Shown: positions 48,897 to 57,933 of the stretch, one piece after another
Layout: each line of letters opens with the position of its first letter
How positions within the stretch are numbered: position 1 is the first letter of the stretch
DNA from: Eubacterium limosum
GTDB lineage: Bacteria > Bacillota > Clostridia > Eubacteriales > Eubacteriaceae
DNA length: 64,000 nucleotides
Direction of reading: 5' to 3'
Assembly (NCBI RefSeq): GCF_000807675.2
Contig: NZ_CP019962.1
Coordinates: forward strand, 2,728,001 to 2,792,000
Position numbers and translations under genes: made by a program
Notes under the pieces: model-generated
The model's database searches: none
What the model saw: the letters and a program-made list of their open reading frames with translations, nothing else
Told to the model about the DNA's origin: nothing

Positions 48897-48925
48897 GTGC
48901 ACCAAATTTACAGGGAGGACCATAA

Positions 48926-49543
48926 ATGTATATCATGATTGACAATTACGATTCCTTTGTTTATAACCTCGATGCCTATTTTAAGGAACTGGGGCAGGAG
49001 ATCGAGGTAATCCGCAATGATGCGGTGGACGTCCGTGCGCTGCTTGAACGTGGGGATATCCAGGGAATCATCATTTCCCCAGGCCCCAAAAACCCAGAGG
49101 ACTGCGGTAAATCTGCCGAGGTCGTGCGCGCTTTTGCGGGCAGAGTGCCGATCCTGGGGGTCTGCCTGGGGCACCAGATCATCGGCCATGTTTTTGGCGC
49201 AGCTGTGAAAAAAGGGGAAAGACCCATGCACGGCAAGATTACGCCAGTATTTCATAAGGGCAGGAACTTGTTTGAGGGGCTCAGGCAGGAGATGTCGGTC
49301 ACCCGTTACCACTCACTGGTGGTGGCTGAAAACAGCCTGCCGGAGGCGCTGCTCGTTGACGCGCGGTCGGAGGACGGCGTGGTTATGGCGCTTTCCCACA
49401 GGGATTACCCGGTTTACGGTGTCCAGTTCCATCCCGAGGCAGTGCTGACTGAAGCGGGGCATGCGGTGTTGGGCAATTTTATTCGATTATGCGAGGAGTG
49501 GTGGTGTCAAAATGAAAACACAGATTGTCGAATGGCCTCTTAA
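48926..49543 (+). CDS. pabA: Aminodeoxychorismate/anthranilate synthase glutamine amidotransferase
   Basis: 205 residues of class I glutamine amidotransferase: YIMIDNYDSFVYNLDAYF start, oxyanion SPGPKNPEDCG, nucleophile Cys in ILGVCLGHQIIGH, and His-x-Glu in GVQFHPEAVLT. It releases ammonia from glutamine for PabB. The order pabA-pabB-pabC points to para-aminobenzoate (folate) synthesis rather than tryptophan synthesis. The protein end overlaps pabB by 32 bases. An attenuator-like hairpin precedes it. Confidence 0.95.
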   Translation: MYIMIDNYDSFVYNLDAYFKELGQEIEVIRNDAVDVRALLERGDIQGIIISPGPKNPEDCGKSAEVVRAFAGRVPILGVCLGHQIIGHVFGAAVKKGERPMHGKITPVFHKGRNLFEGLRQEMSVTRYHSLVVAENSLPEALLVDARSEDGVVMALSHRDYPVYGVQFHPEAVLTEAGHAVLGNFIRLCEEWWCQNENTDCRMAS

Positions 49544-50864
49544 ATACGGCGCGGCTGAGCTTTTTGATCTTTACTGCAGCTGCCCTGGCGCTGTTTTACT
49601 GGATTCCTCCCTGGTCAATGAAATGGGACGTTACTCTATGATCGGGCTGAATCCCTATAAGAATCTGGAGGTAAAGGATGGCGCCCTGTATGTGGACGGC
49701 AGCCTGACTGAGGGCAGTCTGGAGGAGGTCCTGGGCGAGTATATGGCAGCGCATTATGAAAAGAACGATACTGGACTGCCTATGATCTCGGGCGCTATCG
49801 GCTACTTTACCTATGACTACGGGCGTAGCTTTGAGCGGATAAAGACCCGTCATGCCAAAGTTCAGGAGATCCCGGATTGTATTTTGAACTTTTATGACAA
49901 TCTCATCATTGAGGACCGGCATGAAAAAAAGCTGTACCTGACAGCCAGCGGTATGCTGGCAGAGCCTGGAGCAGCTCTGGACGCCTTAAAAGATGAAATT
50001 ATAGCCTTTAAGCCAAGCAAAGAGGCTGGGGAATGGGAAGAATACCCTGTGAAAATCACATCGGATTTTGAGAAGGAGGCTTATAAAAAAGCCATTGACC
50101 GGATGATCGATTATATTGTAGAAGGGGATATTTATATCGCGAATATGACCAGGCGTATTATGGCTTACAGCGGGAAGTCTCCCTACGCCATGTTTAAGAG
50201 CCTGCGTGAGAACAATCCTTCACCCTTTGGCGGCTATTTTAACTATGGGGATTTTCAAGTCATCAGTGCCTCGCCGGAGCGGTTTCTGCGCATGAAAAAC
50301 GGTCTGGTAGAAACACGGCCCATCAAGGGCACACGCCGTCGGGGCGTGACGCCAGAAGAGGACGCTGCTCTGAAGAAGGAGCTTCAGGAGTCAGAGAAGG
50401 ATAAGAGCGAGCTGCTTATGATCGTTGATTTGGAGCGCAACGATCTTAACCGGGTCTGTGAGCCGGGCAGCGTGAAGGTTACCAGCCTGTTTGACGTGGA
50501 AACCTACGCCACGGTCTTTCACCTGGTTTCCAATATTGTCGGAAAGCTGCGGGACAGTCTGACAGCCCCTGACCTGCTGCGCGCCGCTTTCCCAGGCGGG
50601 TCAATTACCGGAGCGCCCAAAATACGGGCCATGGAAATCATTGACGAGCTGGAGCATAGCCGCAGGGGGCTGTATACGGGCTCTATGGGCTATCTTGGCT
50701 TGGACGGAAGCTGTGATCTGAACATTGTGATCCGCACCGCAGTTTACCAGAATGGTTGCTACACTCTGGGCGTGGGCGGCGGCATTACCTGCGAATCGGA
50801 TCTGGAATTTGAGTACGAAGAAACTGAGCAAAAGGCCAGGGCGCTTCTGGAGGCCATGCGATGA
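49512..50864 (+). CDS. pabB: Aminodeoxychorismate synthase component I
   Basis: 450 residues from the ATG at 49512 after GAGGAG; an upstream in-frame ATG at 49461 lies deep in pabA. N-terminal region with LLDSSLVNEMGRYSMIGLNP, chorismate-binding domain (about 190-445) with ISASPERFLRMKNG, ETRPIKGTRRRG, FPGGSITGAPKIRAMEII and TLGVGGGITCESDLEFEYEE. PIKGTRRRG carries the lysine characteristic of PabB. It converts chorismate plus ammonia to 4-amino-4-deoxychorismate. It overlaps pabC by four bases. Confidence 0.95.
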   Translation: MKTQIVEWPLKYGAAELFDLYCSCPGAVLLDSSLVNEMGRYSMIGLNPYKNLEVKDGALYVDGSLTEGSLEEVLGEYMAAHYEKNDTGLPMISGAIGYFTYDYGRSFERIKTRHAKVQEIPDCILNFYDNLIIEDRHEKKLYLTASGMLAEPGAALDALKDEIIAFKPSKEAGEWEEYPVKITSDFEKEAYKKAIDRMIDYIVEGDIYIANMTRRIMAYSGKSPYAMFKSLRENNPSPFGGYFNYGDFQVISASPERFLRMKNGLVETRPIKGTRRRGVTPEEDAALKKELQESEKDKSELLMIVDLERNDLNRVCEPGSVKVTSLFDVETYATVFHLVSNIVGKLRDSLTAPDLLRAAFPGGSITGAPKIRAMEIIDELEHSRRGLYTGSMGYLGLDGSCDLNIVIRTAVYQNGCYTLGVGGGITCESDLEFEYEETEQKARALLEAMR

Positions 50865-51613
50865 GCGAGCAAGAGCTGATTTTGGACGATGGTTTTTGTT
50901 TTGGTCTGGGCGCCTTTGAAACCATTGCAGTAATGTACGGACAGCCTGTGTTTTTAGGGGCACATCTGAAACGGTTAAAAGAAGCTTTGGATTTCCTTGG
51001 AATCCCAAACCCTGTGACTACAGAATGGGTGAACGAAACTCTAAAAAAACATCCTATGAAGAATGGGGTGCTCAAGATCATTGTTTCCCAGGAGAATTGT
51101 CTGTGGTCCTGCCGGCAAAACCCCTATACTTTGGCAGACTACGAGCGTGGTTTTGTGCTGAGAACCAGTCCAGTGCGGCGCAATGAAACCTCCCCCCTGA
51201 CCTGCCACAAGACGCTCTGTTATGGGGAAAACATTCTGGAAAAAAGGCGGGCGGCATCCCAGGGCTTTGATGAGCCGGTATTTTTAAACACCAGAGGTCA
51301 GTTGACAGAAGGTGCAGTGACAAATCTTTTCTTTGTAAAGAAAGGGCGGCTGATTACACCCTCTCTGTCCTGCGGTCTGCTGCCGGGAACGGTCCGAAAT
51401 TACCTGATCAGCCGCTATGATGTGGAGGAAAGAGTGGTCTTTCCGGAGGAGATTGGTGATTTTGATGAAGCCTTTGTCACCAACGCTCTGATGGGGATGC
51501 TGCCTGTCCGTCAGTTGGACGACGTCGCCTACGGTGAAAAAAGCGTCTGGGAGGCAGTCTGGAGAGATTACCATGACCTCTTGCGGCAGGCGCTTGATTG
51601 GCCAGTGCTGTGA
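50861..51613 (+). CDS. pabC: 4-amino-4-deoxychorismate lyase
   Basis: 250 residues of PLP fold-type IV: LDDGFCFGLGAFETIAVMYG start region, the Lys region in SQGFDEPVFLNTRGQLTEGA and TNLFFVKKGRLITPSLSCGL. It releases pyruvate from aminodeoxychorismate to give para-aminobenzoate. The ATGA overlap with pabB and operon position support PabC over a branched-chain or D-amino-acid aminotransferase of the same fold. It converges on the DUF2974 gene with a shared terminator. Confidence 0.92.
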   Translation: MSEQELILDDGFCFGLGAFETIAVMYGQPVFLGAHLKRLKEALDFLGIPNPVTTEWVNETLKKHPMKNGVLKIIVSQENCLWSCRQNPYTLADYERGFVLRTSPVRRNETSPLTCHKTLCYGENILEKRRAASQGFDEPVFLNTRGQLTEGAVTNLFFVKKGRLITPSLSCGLLPGTVRNYLISRYDVEERVVFPEEIGDFDEAFVTNALMGMLPVRQLDDVAYGEKSVWEAVWRDYHDLLRQALDWPVL

Positions 51614-51624
51614 AGCTATATAAA

Positions 51625-51658
51625 GAAGAATCCCCAGATTTTAGTCTGAGGCTTTTTT
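51625..51658. terminator. Terminator between pabC and the DUF2974 gene
   Basis: AAGAATCCCCAGA and TCTGAGGCTTTTTT pair around TTTTAG. It overlaps the last codons of the convergent gene at 51641. Confidence 0.75.
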
Positions 51659-52750
51659 GTGCGGCAGCAGTGTATGAAAGGAATCTTTGGCGGCGTCCAG
51701 AAGCTTGGAAATGGCTTCGGTCATCATTTTTTTTGTTTCAGGGTCGGTATTTTCAAGGGTTTGTTTGATGGCACGGGCATTTTTCAGGGAAAAGTGTGCC
51801 AGATCACTGACGGTCTGAGCCTGTGTCACAGACAGGATGTCATAAAAGGTATCGATAAACTGTTCGCGTTCCTCAGGAGACATGTCATCGACCCACGCCT
51901 TGACGGTTTCGTCCATAAAACGGCAGCCAGCAGTCACAGATTCCAGACAGACGAAATCAGGTCCCAGAATTTCCCAGGAGTAGGGGTCGTGCTGTGCGAT
52001 ACCGATCTGTTTGCTGTGTACCACGGTATAGTCCTCGGCGTGCTCAAGGAGCATGCCGACAATGGAGGTCTGCGGCACGAAGGTACGAATGCGGCCGCTC
52101 ACCACCTGATAGGGGGAACTCTCCAGTACCTCGGCGGGAAAGCCGGGACCGTCGTTGCTGTAGATCGCCTCAATACGATTGAGGTAAGCCCCGCAGTGAA
52201 TGCCCGCATACACTGCCAGGTTACCTCCCTTCGAGTGACCACCCAGCCGCAGGCGGATGGCGCCAAGGCTCCCGGCGGTACGCTTCAGATACTCGGCGGC
52301 TTCGGTCTGGGAGGGAACACAGGTTTTAAAGCTCATGTTAAAGTCTTCCTTCCAGCCCACAAGGGTGTCATCTGTGCCACGGTAGGCAATGAAGGCAAGC
52401 CCGTCACCGGTCAGAACGGTGAGCCCACAAAACTGCTTTTCCAGAATGGGGTCCAGCTGATCATCATAAAGGCAGAGTCCCATATCTGCAAAACGGCGGC
52501 TTTGCGCCAGCTCCTTTAAAAGGCGTCTGTCCTCATCCACTCGCAGGCGCAGCTGCTGTTCCTCCTCAGGCAGTGCCGAAAAACGGGCATAAGCCTCGGT
52601 AATGCTGACCGCTTTGGTGCTGTTTGGAACAATACCTTCGAAGCGGATATAGGAAATACAGCTGAGAATCAGGTTGTCTACTGCGTTAAAGGGAGACTGA
52701 TCCAGGGTGAGATCTCCCCGCCAGTCAAGGTAATCAAAAATATTGGACAT
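51641..52750 (-). CDS. DUF2974 (Mbeg1-like) alpha/beta hydrolase
   Basis: 369 residues with the DUF2974 layout: NIFDYLDWRGDLTLDQSPFN start, FIAYRGTDDTLVGWKEDFNM, and the nucleophile elbow LRLGGHSKGGNLAVYAG (GxSxG form GHSKG). Later NDGPGFPAEVL and a histidine region YTVVHSKQIGIAQHDPY complete the lipase-like fold. Family members are predicted intracellular lipases or esterases. It is monocistronic, with AGGAGG upstream of the ATG at 52750. Confidence 0.9.
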   Translation of the reverse strand: MSNIFDYLDWRGDLTLDQSPFNAVDNLILSCISYIRFEGIVPNSTKAVSITEAYARFSALPEEEQQLRLRVDEDRRLLKELAQSRRFADMGLCLYDDQLDPILEKQFCGLTVLTGDGLAFIAYRGTDDTLVGWKEDFNMSFKTCVPSQTEAAEYLKRTAGSLGAIRLRLGGHSKGGNLAVYAGIHCGAYLNRIEAIYSNDGPGFPAEVLESSPYQVVSGRIRTFVPQTSIVGMLLEHAEDYTVVHSKQIGIAQHDPYSWEILGPDFVCLESVTAGCRFMDETVKAWVDDMSPEEREQFIDTFYDILSVTQAQTVSDLAHFSLKNARAIKQTLENTDPETKKMMTEAISKLLDAAKDSFHTLLPHKKASD

Positions 52751-52908
52751 GATAAAGTCCTCCTGTTATGTAAGCCTTGCCATTAGAATAGCTCAAAAGA
52801 CGGAAAATGACAAGGGGATATTTTGTCAAAAGTGATTCAAAGTCTTCTTTTATTAGTGTTGAAAATATGTTAAAATGGTTGTAATCATTTACGCTGAGAG
52901 GAGAAAAA

Positions 52909-53403
52909 ATGAAAAAGCAAATGAAAACATTGGGGGGTTTACTGGTCGTTTTATGCCTGATGCTGTCCATTACCGGCTGTGGCGACGATGGAACCCAGGC
53001 CTATGCCGAGGAGTTTACGAATCTGGCGACTGAAATTTCCCAGGAGAACACAGACTGGCAGAAGCTTTTAAATGAAGCAGATTATGAAAGTCAGGACTGG
53101 ATTAACAGTGTGCAGTCAAAGCTTTCTGAAATGGAGGCCAGCTGGACGAAGCTGGGGGCTTTGAAGGCCCCGAAGAAGATGGAAGACGTCCAGTCAAGTT
53201 TTAAGGGCGCATCGGATAAAATGCTGTCTGCCATTGCCCTTTATAAAGAATGCTTTAATGCGCCCATTGATCCTAATAACGTCGATGAAGCAGGCTTGAA
53301 CGCTCTTATTGACAAGGCGGGTGAAGCTGACGGTATGGCTATGGAAGCCTCTAGCCTGATGCTAGAAGGCTCTCAGAAGGCCACAGACATGATTAAAAAA
53401 TAA
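52909..53403 (+). CDS. Small secreted lipoprotein
   Basis: 164 residues. Signal sequence MKKQMKTLGGLLVVLCLMLS followed by the lipobox SITGC, then an acidic helical domain (AEEFTNLATEISQENTDWQK..., KLSEMEASWTKLGALKAPKK) without known catalytic motifs. Helical extracellular lipoproteins of this size occur in many clostridia with no assigned function. The start has AGAGGAG upstream. It has its own terminator. Confidence 0.82.
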   Translation: MKKQMKTLGGLLVVLCLMLSITGCGDDGTQAYAEEFTNLATEISQENTDWQKLLNEADYESQDWINSVQSKLSEMEASWTKLGALKAPKKMEDVQSSFKGASDKMLSAIALYKECFNAPIDPNNVDEAGLNALIDKAGEADGMAMEASSLMLEGSQKATDMIKK

Positions 53404-53413
53404 ATAGATATCG

Positions 53414-53446
53414 AAAATTCCGGACCGGCTGGTTCCGGAATTTTTT
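53414..53446 (+). terminator. Intrinsic terminator of the lipoprotein gene
   Basis: AAAATTCCGGA and TTCCGGAATTTTTT pair around CCGGCTGG. Confidence 0.9.
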
Positions 53447-53574
53447 GTTTAAAGGCTTGACAGCAGCGTAAAATTCATCTGGACAAACGCTTTAAAACAC
53501 GCTATACTACATTTTAACATCTATATGACAAAGTCTAATAGAAGAATAATAAGATATGTGTGAAAGGAAATGAA

Positions 53575-54594
53575 ATGCAGGAGAAAGAAGAGCTGTTTGC
53601 CTTTATTGAAACAGCCGAAAGAAATGTGCTTAGGGGCAAGGCTTTGGAACGGGCAGAGCTGATCCGTCTGCTCGACATTGATCCGGATTCGGAGGCCTGT
53701 GAGCGCCTGGGACAGGCGGCCCGCCGGGTGGCCTCACAAGTGACCGGTGATAGAGCCTATCTTTGGGGGGCAATGGGAGTGGATTACAAGGCCTGTCCCA
53801 TGAATTGTGATTTTTGTTCGCTGGGTGAAGCCTGGGGAATTGTGGAGTCTGGCCAGGAGCGGGATTTCTCGGAAACGGAAATTATTGAGAGTGTCCGGGA
53901 CTACGCGGAAAATAAGGTGCGTTGGATCGTCCTCAGGACCACAGAGTTTTACAGCCTGGAGATACTTTCAGAACTTATTGGAAAGATACGAAGGGCTGTG
54001 CCGGGAAGTTATGAAATTGGCCTGAACGTGGGTGAGTTTGATCTGGAAAAGGCCAATGCCCTGCACCACGCTGGTGTGGACTTTATATACCATTCTCTGA
54101 GGCTGGGGGAAGGCCGGGATACCCGGTTTGAGCCTGAGGAGCGTCTTAAAACCCTGCGCGCCGTCAAGAATTCGCCCCTGAAGCTGGTTTTCCTGGTCGA
54201 GCCCATCGGCGTCGAGCACAGCAATGAGGAAATCGCGGATATCTGTCTATGCGCCATTGAGCACCAGGCCATCGTAACGGGTGGTATGGCCCGTGTACCG
54301 GTGCCGGGAACCCCTCTGGGTGTACACCCGCAGATAACTGAAAACCGCCTGGCACAGATTATAGCCATCACGCGTCTGGCTGGCGGCAGCCGTGTACCGG
54401 ACATCTGCGTACATCCGGCAACGCCAAAGGCCATGCGCTTTGGTGCTAATGTGGCTGTTGTGGAAACTGGCTCGATTCCACGGGACAGCTGCTGTCTTCC
54501 AAAGGAAAAGTGGAATCATTTTGACGCCCAGACAGCGGGCGAATGGTTTGAACAGGCTGGCTATACTCTGTGTGACGGACCGGAAATGCAGTGA
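53575..54594 (+). CDS. BioB/HydE/PylB-like radical SAM enzyme
   Basis: 339 residues from the ATG at 53575 with AAAGGA six bases upstream; a GTG at 53560 is the alternative. The iron-sulfur motif is CPMNCDFC (Cys-x3-Cys-x2-Cys) in YKACPMNCDFCSLG, preceded by a biotin-synthase-like helical N-terminus (LRGKALERAELIRLLDID). The C-terminal barrel strands LRTTEFYSLEILSELIGKIR, EIGLNVGEFDLEKANALHHA, GVDFIYHSLRLGEGRD and a final GSIPRDSCCL fit the BioB/HydE/PylB/HmdB group with a BATS-like end. The substrate is unknown. It overlaps or abuts the lipoprotein of an ABC importer, so it may process an imported small molecule (inference). Confidence 0.85.
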   Translation: MQEKEELFAFIETAERNVLRGKALERAELIRLLDIDPDSEACERLGQAARRVASQVTGDRAYLWGAMGVDYKACPMNCDFCSLGEAWGIVESGQERDFSETEIIESVRDYAENKVRWIVLRTTEFYSLEILSELIGKIRRAVPGSYEIGLNVGEFDLEKANALHHAGVDFIYHSLRLGEGRDTRFEPEERLKTLRAVKNSPLKLVFLVEPIGVEHSNEEIADICLCAIEHQAIVTGGMARVPVPGTPLGVHPQITENRLAQIIAITRLAGGSRVPDICVHPATPKAMRFGANVAVVETGSIPRDSCCLPKEKWNHFDAQTAGEWFEQAGYTLCDGPEMQ

Positions 54595-54608
54595 AAAAGG
54601 AGAAGAAA

Positions 54609-55577
54609 ATGAAAATTAAAAAATACGTGGCGATGGCTCTGACGGTGTTGCTGGCCGCGGGCCTGCTTGCTGGTTGCGGCAGCCCAGGGGAGGATACAGC
54701 GGCAAAGAGTGAGAAGATAACGGTGGGAACATGGAAAACAGCCCAGACCATCACACCTTATTTTTATAATGAATTTATGCCAGAAAGCGTTGAGGTCTTA
54801 CCTTTTACCAACCCAGGCGACCAGAAAACCGCACTGCTGGCAGGCAGTCTGGATATGTGTGGCACGACACTGGTCACTGCCATTACAGCTGCCTCTAAGG
54901 GGGAGCCAGTCAAAATTGTTACCAGCCTGTGTAATAAATGCTCGGCCCTTGTGGTGGACAAGGACTCTGGTATCAAGAGTGAGGCTGACTTGAAGGGCAA
55001 ACGTATTGCCTATGTGCCGGGCACCATGCACCATGCCCTGCTGCTGGAGGTACTTAAGCGCAGCGGCATCAACCCGGACACCGATGTGGAGCTTAAGCGC
55101 ATCGATTTTTTCGATATGGGACAGGCTCTTTTAAACGGGGATATTGATGCCTTTTTAAGCGGAGAACCTTACCCGTCCCAAGCTGTTCAGGAGGGTTATG
55201 GACGTATTTTGAGCTATCCCTACTTTGATGACAGCATTGGAACCATCAACGCAGCTATGATCGTTACCGAGAATACCATTAAAAACAAACCGGAAATGGT
55301 TCAGGATTTGGTGAATGCCCATGTGGACGCTATCAGGATGCTGAACGAAGATCGGGAGAAATGGTTAAATAAATCGGCAGAATTTGGGACGGACAAGGCT
55401 TTGCTGGAAATCTCGGCAGACAATATTGAGCTCTGTTCAGACATTGACAATACCTTTATCCAGAACACCAGAAATCTGGCGGACCGTATGAAAGAGCTGG
55501 GTATGATCGACAATGTGCCGGATATTGACGCCATGTTTGACCTCAGCTTTTTGGAACAGGCCGCTAAACGGCGTTAG
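54609..55577 (+). CDS. NMT1/SsuA-like ABC transporter substrate-binding lipoprotein
   Basis: 322 residues from the ATG at 54609, five bases after AAGGAG; a GTG at 54591 is less likely. Signal peptide KYVAMALTVLLAAGLLAGC with lipobox LLAGC. The mature part matches NMT1/THI5-like binding proteins: VEVLPFTNPGDQKTALLAGS, LDMCGTTLVTAITAASKGEP, KGKRIAYVPGTMHHALLLEV and DAFLSGEPYPSQAVQEGYG. Known ligands of the group are sulfonates, nitrate and thiamine precursors. The preceding radical SAM gene and following permease and ATPase genes complete an importer unit. Confidence 0.92.
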   Translation: MKIKKYVAMALTVLLAAGLLAGCGSPGEDTAAKSEKITVGTWKTAQTITPYFYNEFMPESVEVLPFTNPGDQKTALLAGSLDMCGTTLVTAITAASKGEPVKIVTSLCNKCSALVVDKDSGIKSEADLKGKRIAYVPGTMHHALLLEVLKRSGINPDTDVELKRIDFFDMGQALLNGDIDAFLSGEPYPSQAVQEGYGRILSYPYFDDSIGTINAAMIVTENTIKNKPEMVQDLVNAHVDAIRMLNEDREKWLNKSAEFGTDKALLEISADNIELCSDIDNTFIQNTRNLADRMKELGMIDNVPDIDAMFDLSFLEQAAKRR

Positions 55578-55585
55578 GAAGACCC

Positions 55586-56398
55586 ATGGAAAGATTTCGG
55601 AATATTGTAAAGCGGGTAGACCCGGTGGGGTGGATCGTCCCGGCATTGGTGGTGGCGGTCTGGTTCTGGCTGTCTGCTTCTGGGCATATACCAGCCTATA
55701 AGCTGCCGTCTCCTGTGGAACTGTTTCGGGTGCTGACGGATTTTGCATCTGGCCGTCTGGGCATCACACCCTATTCCGGAGCTCTGTGGGAAAATCTAGG
55801 TGCCAGCCTGCTTCGTGTGCTGGCCGGTTTTTTCATCGCCGGGAGCCTGGGCATGCTCATGGGCTTTCTGACTGGCCGCATAACGGTATTGAGGCGTCTT
55901 TTTGACCCGGTGATCCACCTGATCAAGGCGGTGCCGGGCATTGGCTGGCTGCCTATAGCCATTGTCTGGTTTGGCGTGGGCGAGGGAAACACCCTTTTTC
56001 TCATGTCGCTGGCGGCTTTTTTTCCGGTCTATGTCAATACTGCTGCCGGGGCGGCAGCTATTCCGGAGATGTATATTCAGGCTGGGCAGATGCTGGGGGC
56101 GCAGGGCTTCAGGCTTTTCCGTGACGTTGTTTTTCCAGCGGCTTTCCCTCAGGCCGCAGTGGGGCTTCGACTGGGGCTGGGGGTCGCCTGGGCTTATCTG
56201 GTGCTGGGTGAGGTCACCGGGGTCACAAAGGGACTGGGCGCTATTATGAGTGACGCCCGGATGCTCGGCCATGTGGACATGGTTCTGGCCGCCATGATTG
56301 TTATTGCTGTGGCAGCAAAGGTGACGGATTTTTTGCTCGTGGCTGTATGCAGGAGAATCTACCCACAGGGAGGCAGAAAAAATGAGTCTGGAGTTTAA
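55586..56398 (+). CDS. ABC transporter permease (SsuC/TauC-like)
   Basis: 270 residues with about six helices and the binding-protein-dependent transport signature in EMYIQAGQMLGAQGFRLFRD followed by VVFPAAFPQAAVGLRLGLGV (the EAA loop). YKLPSPVELFRVLTDF is typical of SsuC/TauC/NrtB permeases. It begins eight bases after the binding-protein gene and overlaps the ATPase gene by 17 bases. Confidence 0.93.
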   Translation: MERFRNIVKRVDPVGWIVPALVVAVWFWLSASGHIPAYKLPSPVELFRVLTDFASGRLGITPYSGALWENLGASLLRVLAGFFIAGSLGMLMGFLTGRITVLRRLFDPVIHLIKAVPGIGWLPIAIVWFGVGEGNTLFLMSLAAFFPVYVNTAAGAAAIPEMYIQAGQMLGAQGFRLFRDVVFPAAFPQAAVGLRLGLGVAWAYLVLGEVTGVTKGLGAIMSDARMLGHVDMVLAAMIVIAVAAKVTDFLLVAVCRRIYPQGGRKNESGV

Positions 56399-57122
56399 AA
56401 ATATATCCCATGGTTATGGCGGTCTGGAGGTTTTAAAGGATGTAAGTTTCAAGGCCGAGCCGGGGAAGATCACCGTACTGCTGGGACCCAGCGGCTGCGG
56501 GAAGTCAACTCTTTTAAAGCTGGCAGCCGGTTTTGAAAAGCCAGTGACGGGGTCGGTCTGCTTTAATGAAAGCCCTGTGACTGGCCCGAGCGTGGAGCGT
56601 GGCGTGATGTTTCAAACGCCAGTCCTGTTTGATTGGCTTACCGCCGCGGGTAATGTGGCCTTTGGCCTTAAGCAGGCAGGTGTGCGGGGAAAGGAGCAGC
56701 AGGATCGGGTAGACCGTTTTATGGATCTCACAGGCCTCGCTGATTTCAAGGACTACTACCCCGGTGCCCTGTCCGGTGGTATGCAGCAGCGCGCTGCCCT
56801 TGCACGGCTTCTGGTTATGGAGCCGCAATGCCTGCTCATGGATGAGCCATTTGCCGCGCTGGACGCCCAGCTGAGGCCAAAGATGCAGGGACTGGTATTA
56901 TCGGTCTGGCGGGATCTGCGGTCCACTGTGCTCTTTGTTACCCATGATGTCGAGGAGGCTTTGGTGCTGGGTCATCGGATACTGGTTTTCAGCAAACGGC
57001 CAGGCCATATCGTCAAAGACATTGAGCGGGAGCTTGAAAAAAAAGACCCTCTGGATCAGCTCGCAGACCCAGATTTTGGAAAAGAAAAAAAGAATATTCT
57101 GGAAATTCTCCGGGATCTTTAG
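56382..57122 (+). CDS. ABC transporter ATP-binding protein (SsuB/TauB-like)
   Basis: 246 residues. Walker A LGPSGCGKSTLLKLAAGF, Q-loop MFQTPVLFDWLTAAGNVAF, signature ALSGGMQQRAALARLLVMEP, Walker B CLLMDEPFAALDAQLRP and switch His VTHDVEEALVLG. It powers the importer encoded just upstream. Last gene of the radical SAM operon. Confidence 0.94.
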   Translation: MSLEFKNISHGYGGLEVLKDVSFKAEPGKITVLLGPSGCGKSTLLKLAAGFEKPVTGSVCFNESPVTGPSVERGVMFQTPVLFDWLTAAGNVAFGLKQAGVRGKEQQDRVDRFMDLTGLADFKDYYPGALSGGMQQRAALARLLVMEPQCLLMDEPFAALDAQLRPKMQGLVLSVWRDLRSTVLFVTHDVEEALVLGHRILVFSKRPGHIVKDIERELEKKDPLDQLADPDFGKEKKNILEILRDL

Positions 57123-57140
57123 AGAAAGCGAACACTAGTG

Positions 57141-57180
57141 AGAAGGAGCGCTGCTTATAGTACACAGCTCTTTCTTTTTT
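57141..57180 (+). terminator. Probable terminator of the ABC importer operon
   Basis: AGAAGGAGC and GCTCTTTCT pair around a 19-base loop, followed by TTTTTT. Confidence 0.6.
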
Positions 57181-57304
57181 GTTTCTTAAACCCAAAGTAT
57201 TATTTAAAGCGGATCTATGCAAATAACAAAGGCTGTGCTAAAATCAATTAAATGGATGGTTTAACATGAGAGGCTTTTATAGACGAAGCTGGGAGGGAGA
57301 TTAA

Positions 57305-57763
57305 ATGAAAAAAGGTCAGCTAATTTTAAGAGGGGCTGGCGTATTGCTTGCAGCTGTCGTGTTTTTTTATGCAGCTGCCTGGGTCGGAATTCAGCTGTTC
57401 GGCGATGATGACCGCTATCTGAACCCGGAAAAAGCAAAGGTCGTCTCACCACTGGGAGCAACCAGCGAGTGGAGCTACCATATTCCCAATACAGGGGATT
57501 ACGCTGTGGGTCTGAACGCCGAGGGGAAGCCTGTTTTTGAGGATCCCCACCGTGCGATCAAGGCCTTCAAGAGAGAACATCGCCTCTACTTTATCAGAAT
57601 AGGCCTGCACTTGGGGCCGGTTTTCTTCGGTCCGAAAAACTGGAAGCGGTTCCAGGAGGAATACTGGACTGCTGCCCCGAAAGTCTGGGGTGAAATGGAT
57701 GGGGATCATGAGCTTTATGATTTTCTGAGGGTATACAGCAACAGCTTTGATAATTTTATTTAA
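57305..57763 (+). CDS. Hypothetical membrane-anchored protein
   Basis: 152 residues with one N-terminal membrane segment (about 7-32, ILRGAGVLLAAVVFFYAAAW) and an extracytoplasmic domain rich in aromatic residues (RLYFIRIGLHLGPVFFGPKN, WKRFQEEYWTAAPKVWGEMD). No family was recognised. The start has GGAGGG upstream. No operon partner is obvious; the small frame at 57801 and the AAA gene at 57934 follow on the same strand. Confidence 0.75.
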   Translation: MKKGQLILRGAGVLLAAVVFFYAAAWVGIQLFGDDDRYLNPEKAKVVSPLGATSEWSYHIPNTGDYAVGLNAEGKPVFEDPHRAIKAFKREHRLYFIRIGLHLGPVFFGPKNWKRFQEEYWTAAPKVWGEMDGDHELYDFLRVYSNSFDNFI

Positions 57764-57800
57764 AAATCATGGGATTATTTTCACCAGAGGTTAAGTAAAC

Positions 57801-57902
57801 ATGAGAGAACCCGAACCGTGGGATTTTATCTTTAAAGGTAAAAATATTGAATATCCCTTTAAGGATAGAAATGTTACAATAGTACCTGTAAGGAAAAACT
57901 AA
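57801..57902 (+). CDS. Possible 33-residue small protein
   Basis: ATG at 57801 with AGAGG ten bases upstream, then MREPEPWDFIFKGKNIEYPF and a basic end, stop at 57902, 31 bases before the AAA gene. Its ribosome binding site is fair, but no homologue is known to me. It may be a leader peptide or a chance frame. Confidence 0.35.
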   Translation: MREPEPWDFIFKGKNIEYPFKDRNVTIVPVRKN

Positions 57903-57933
57903 ACGATAACCAAATCAACGAGGTGATTCATAT

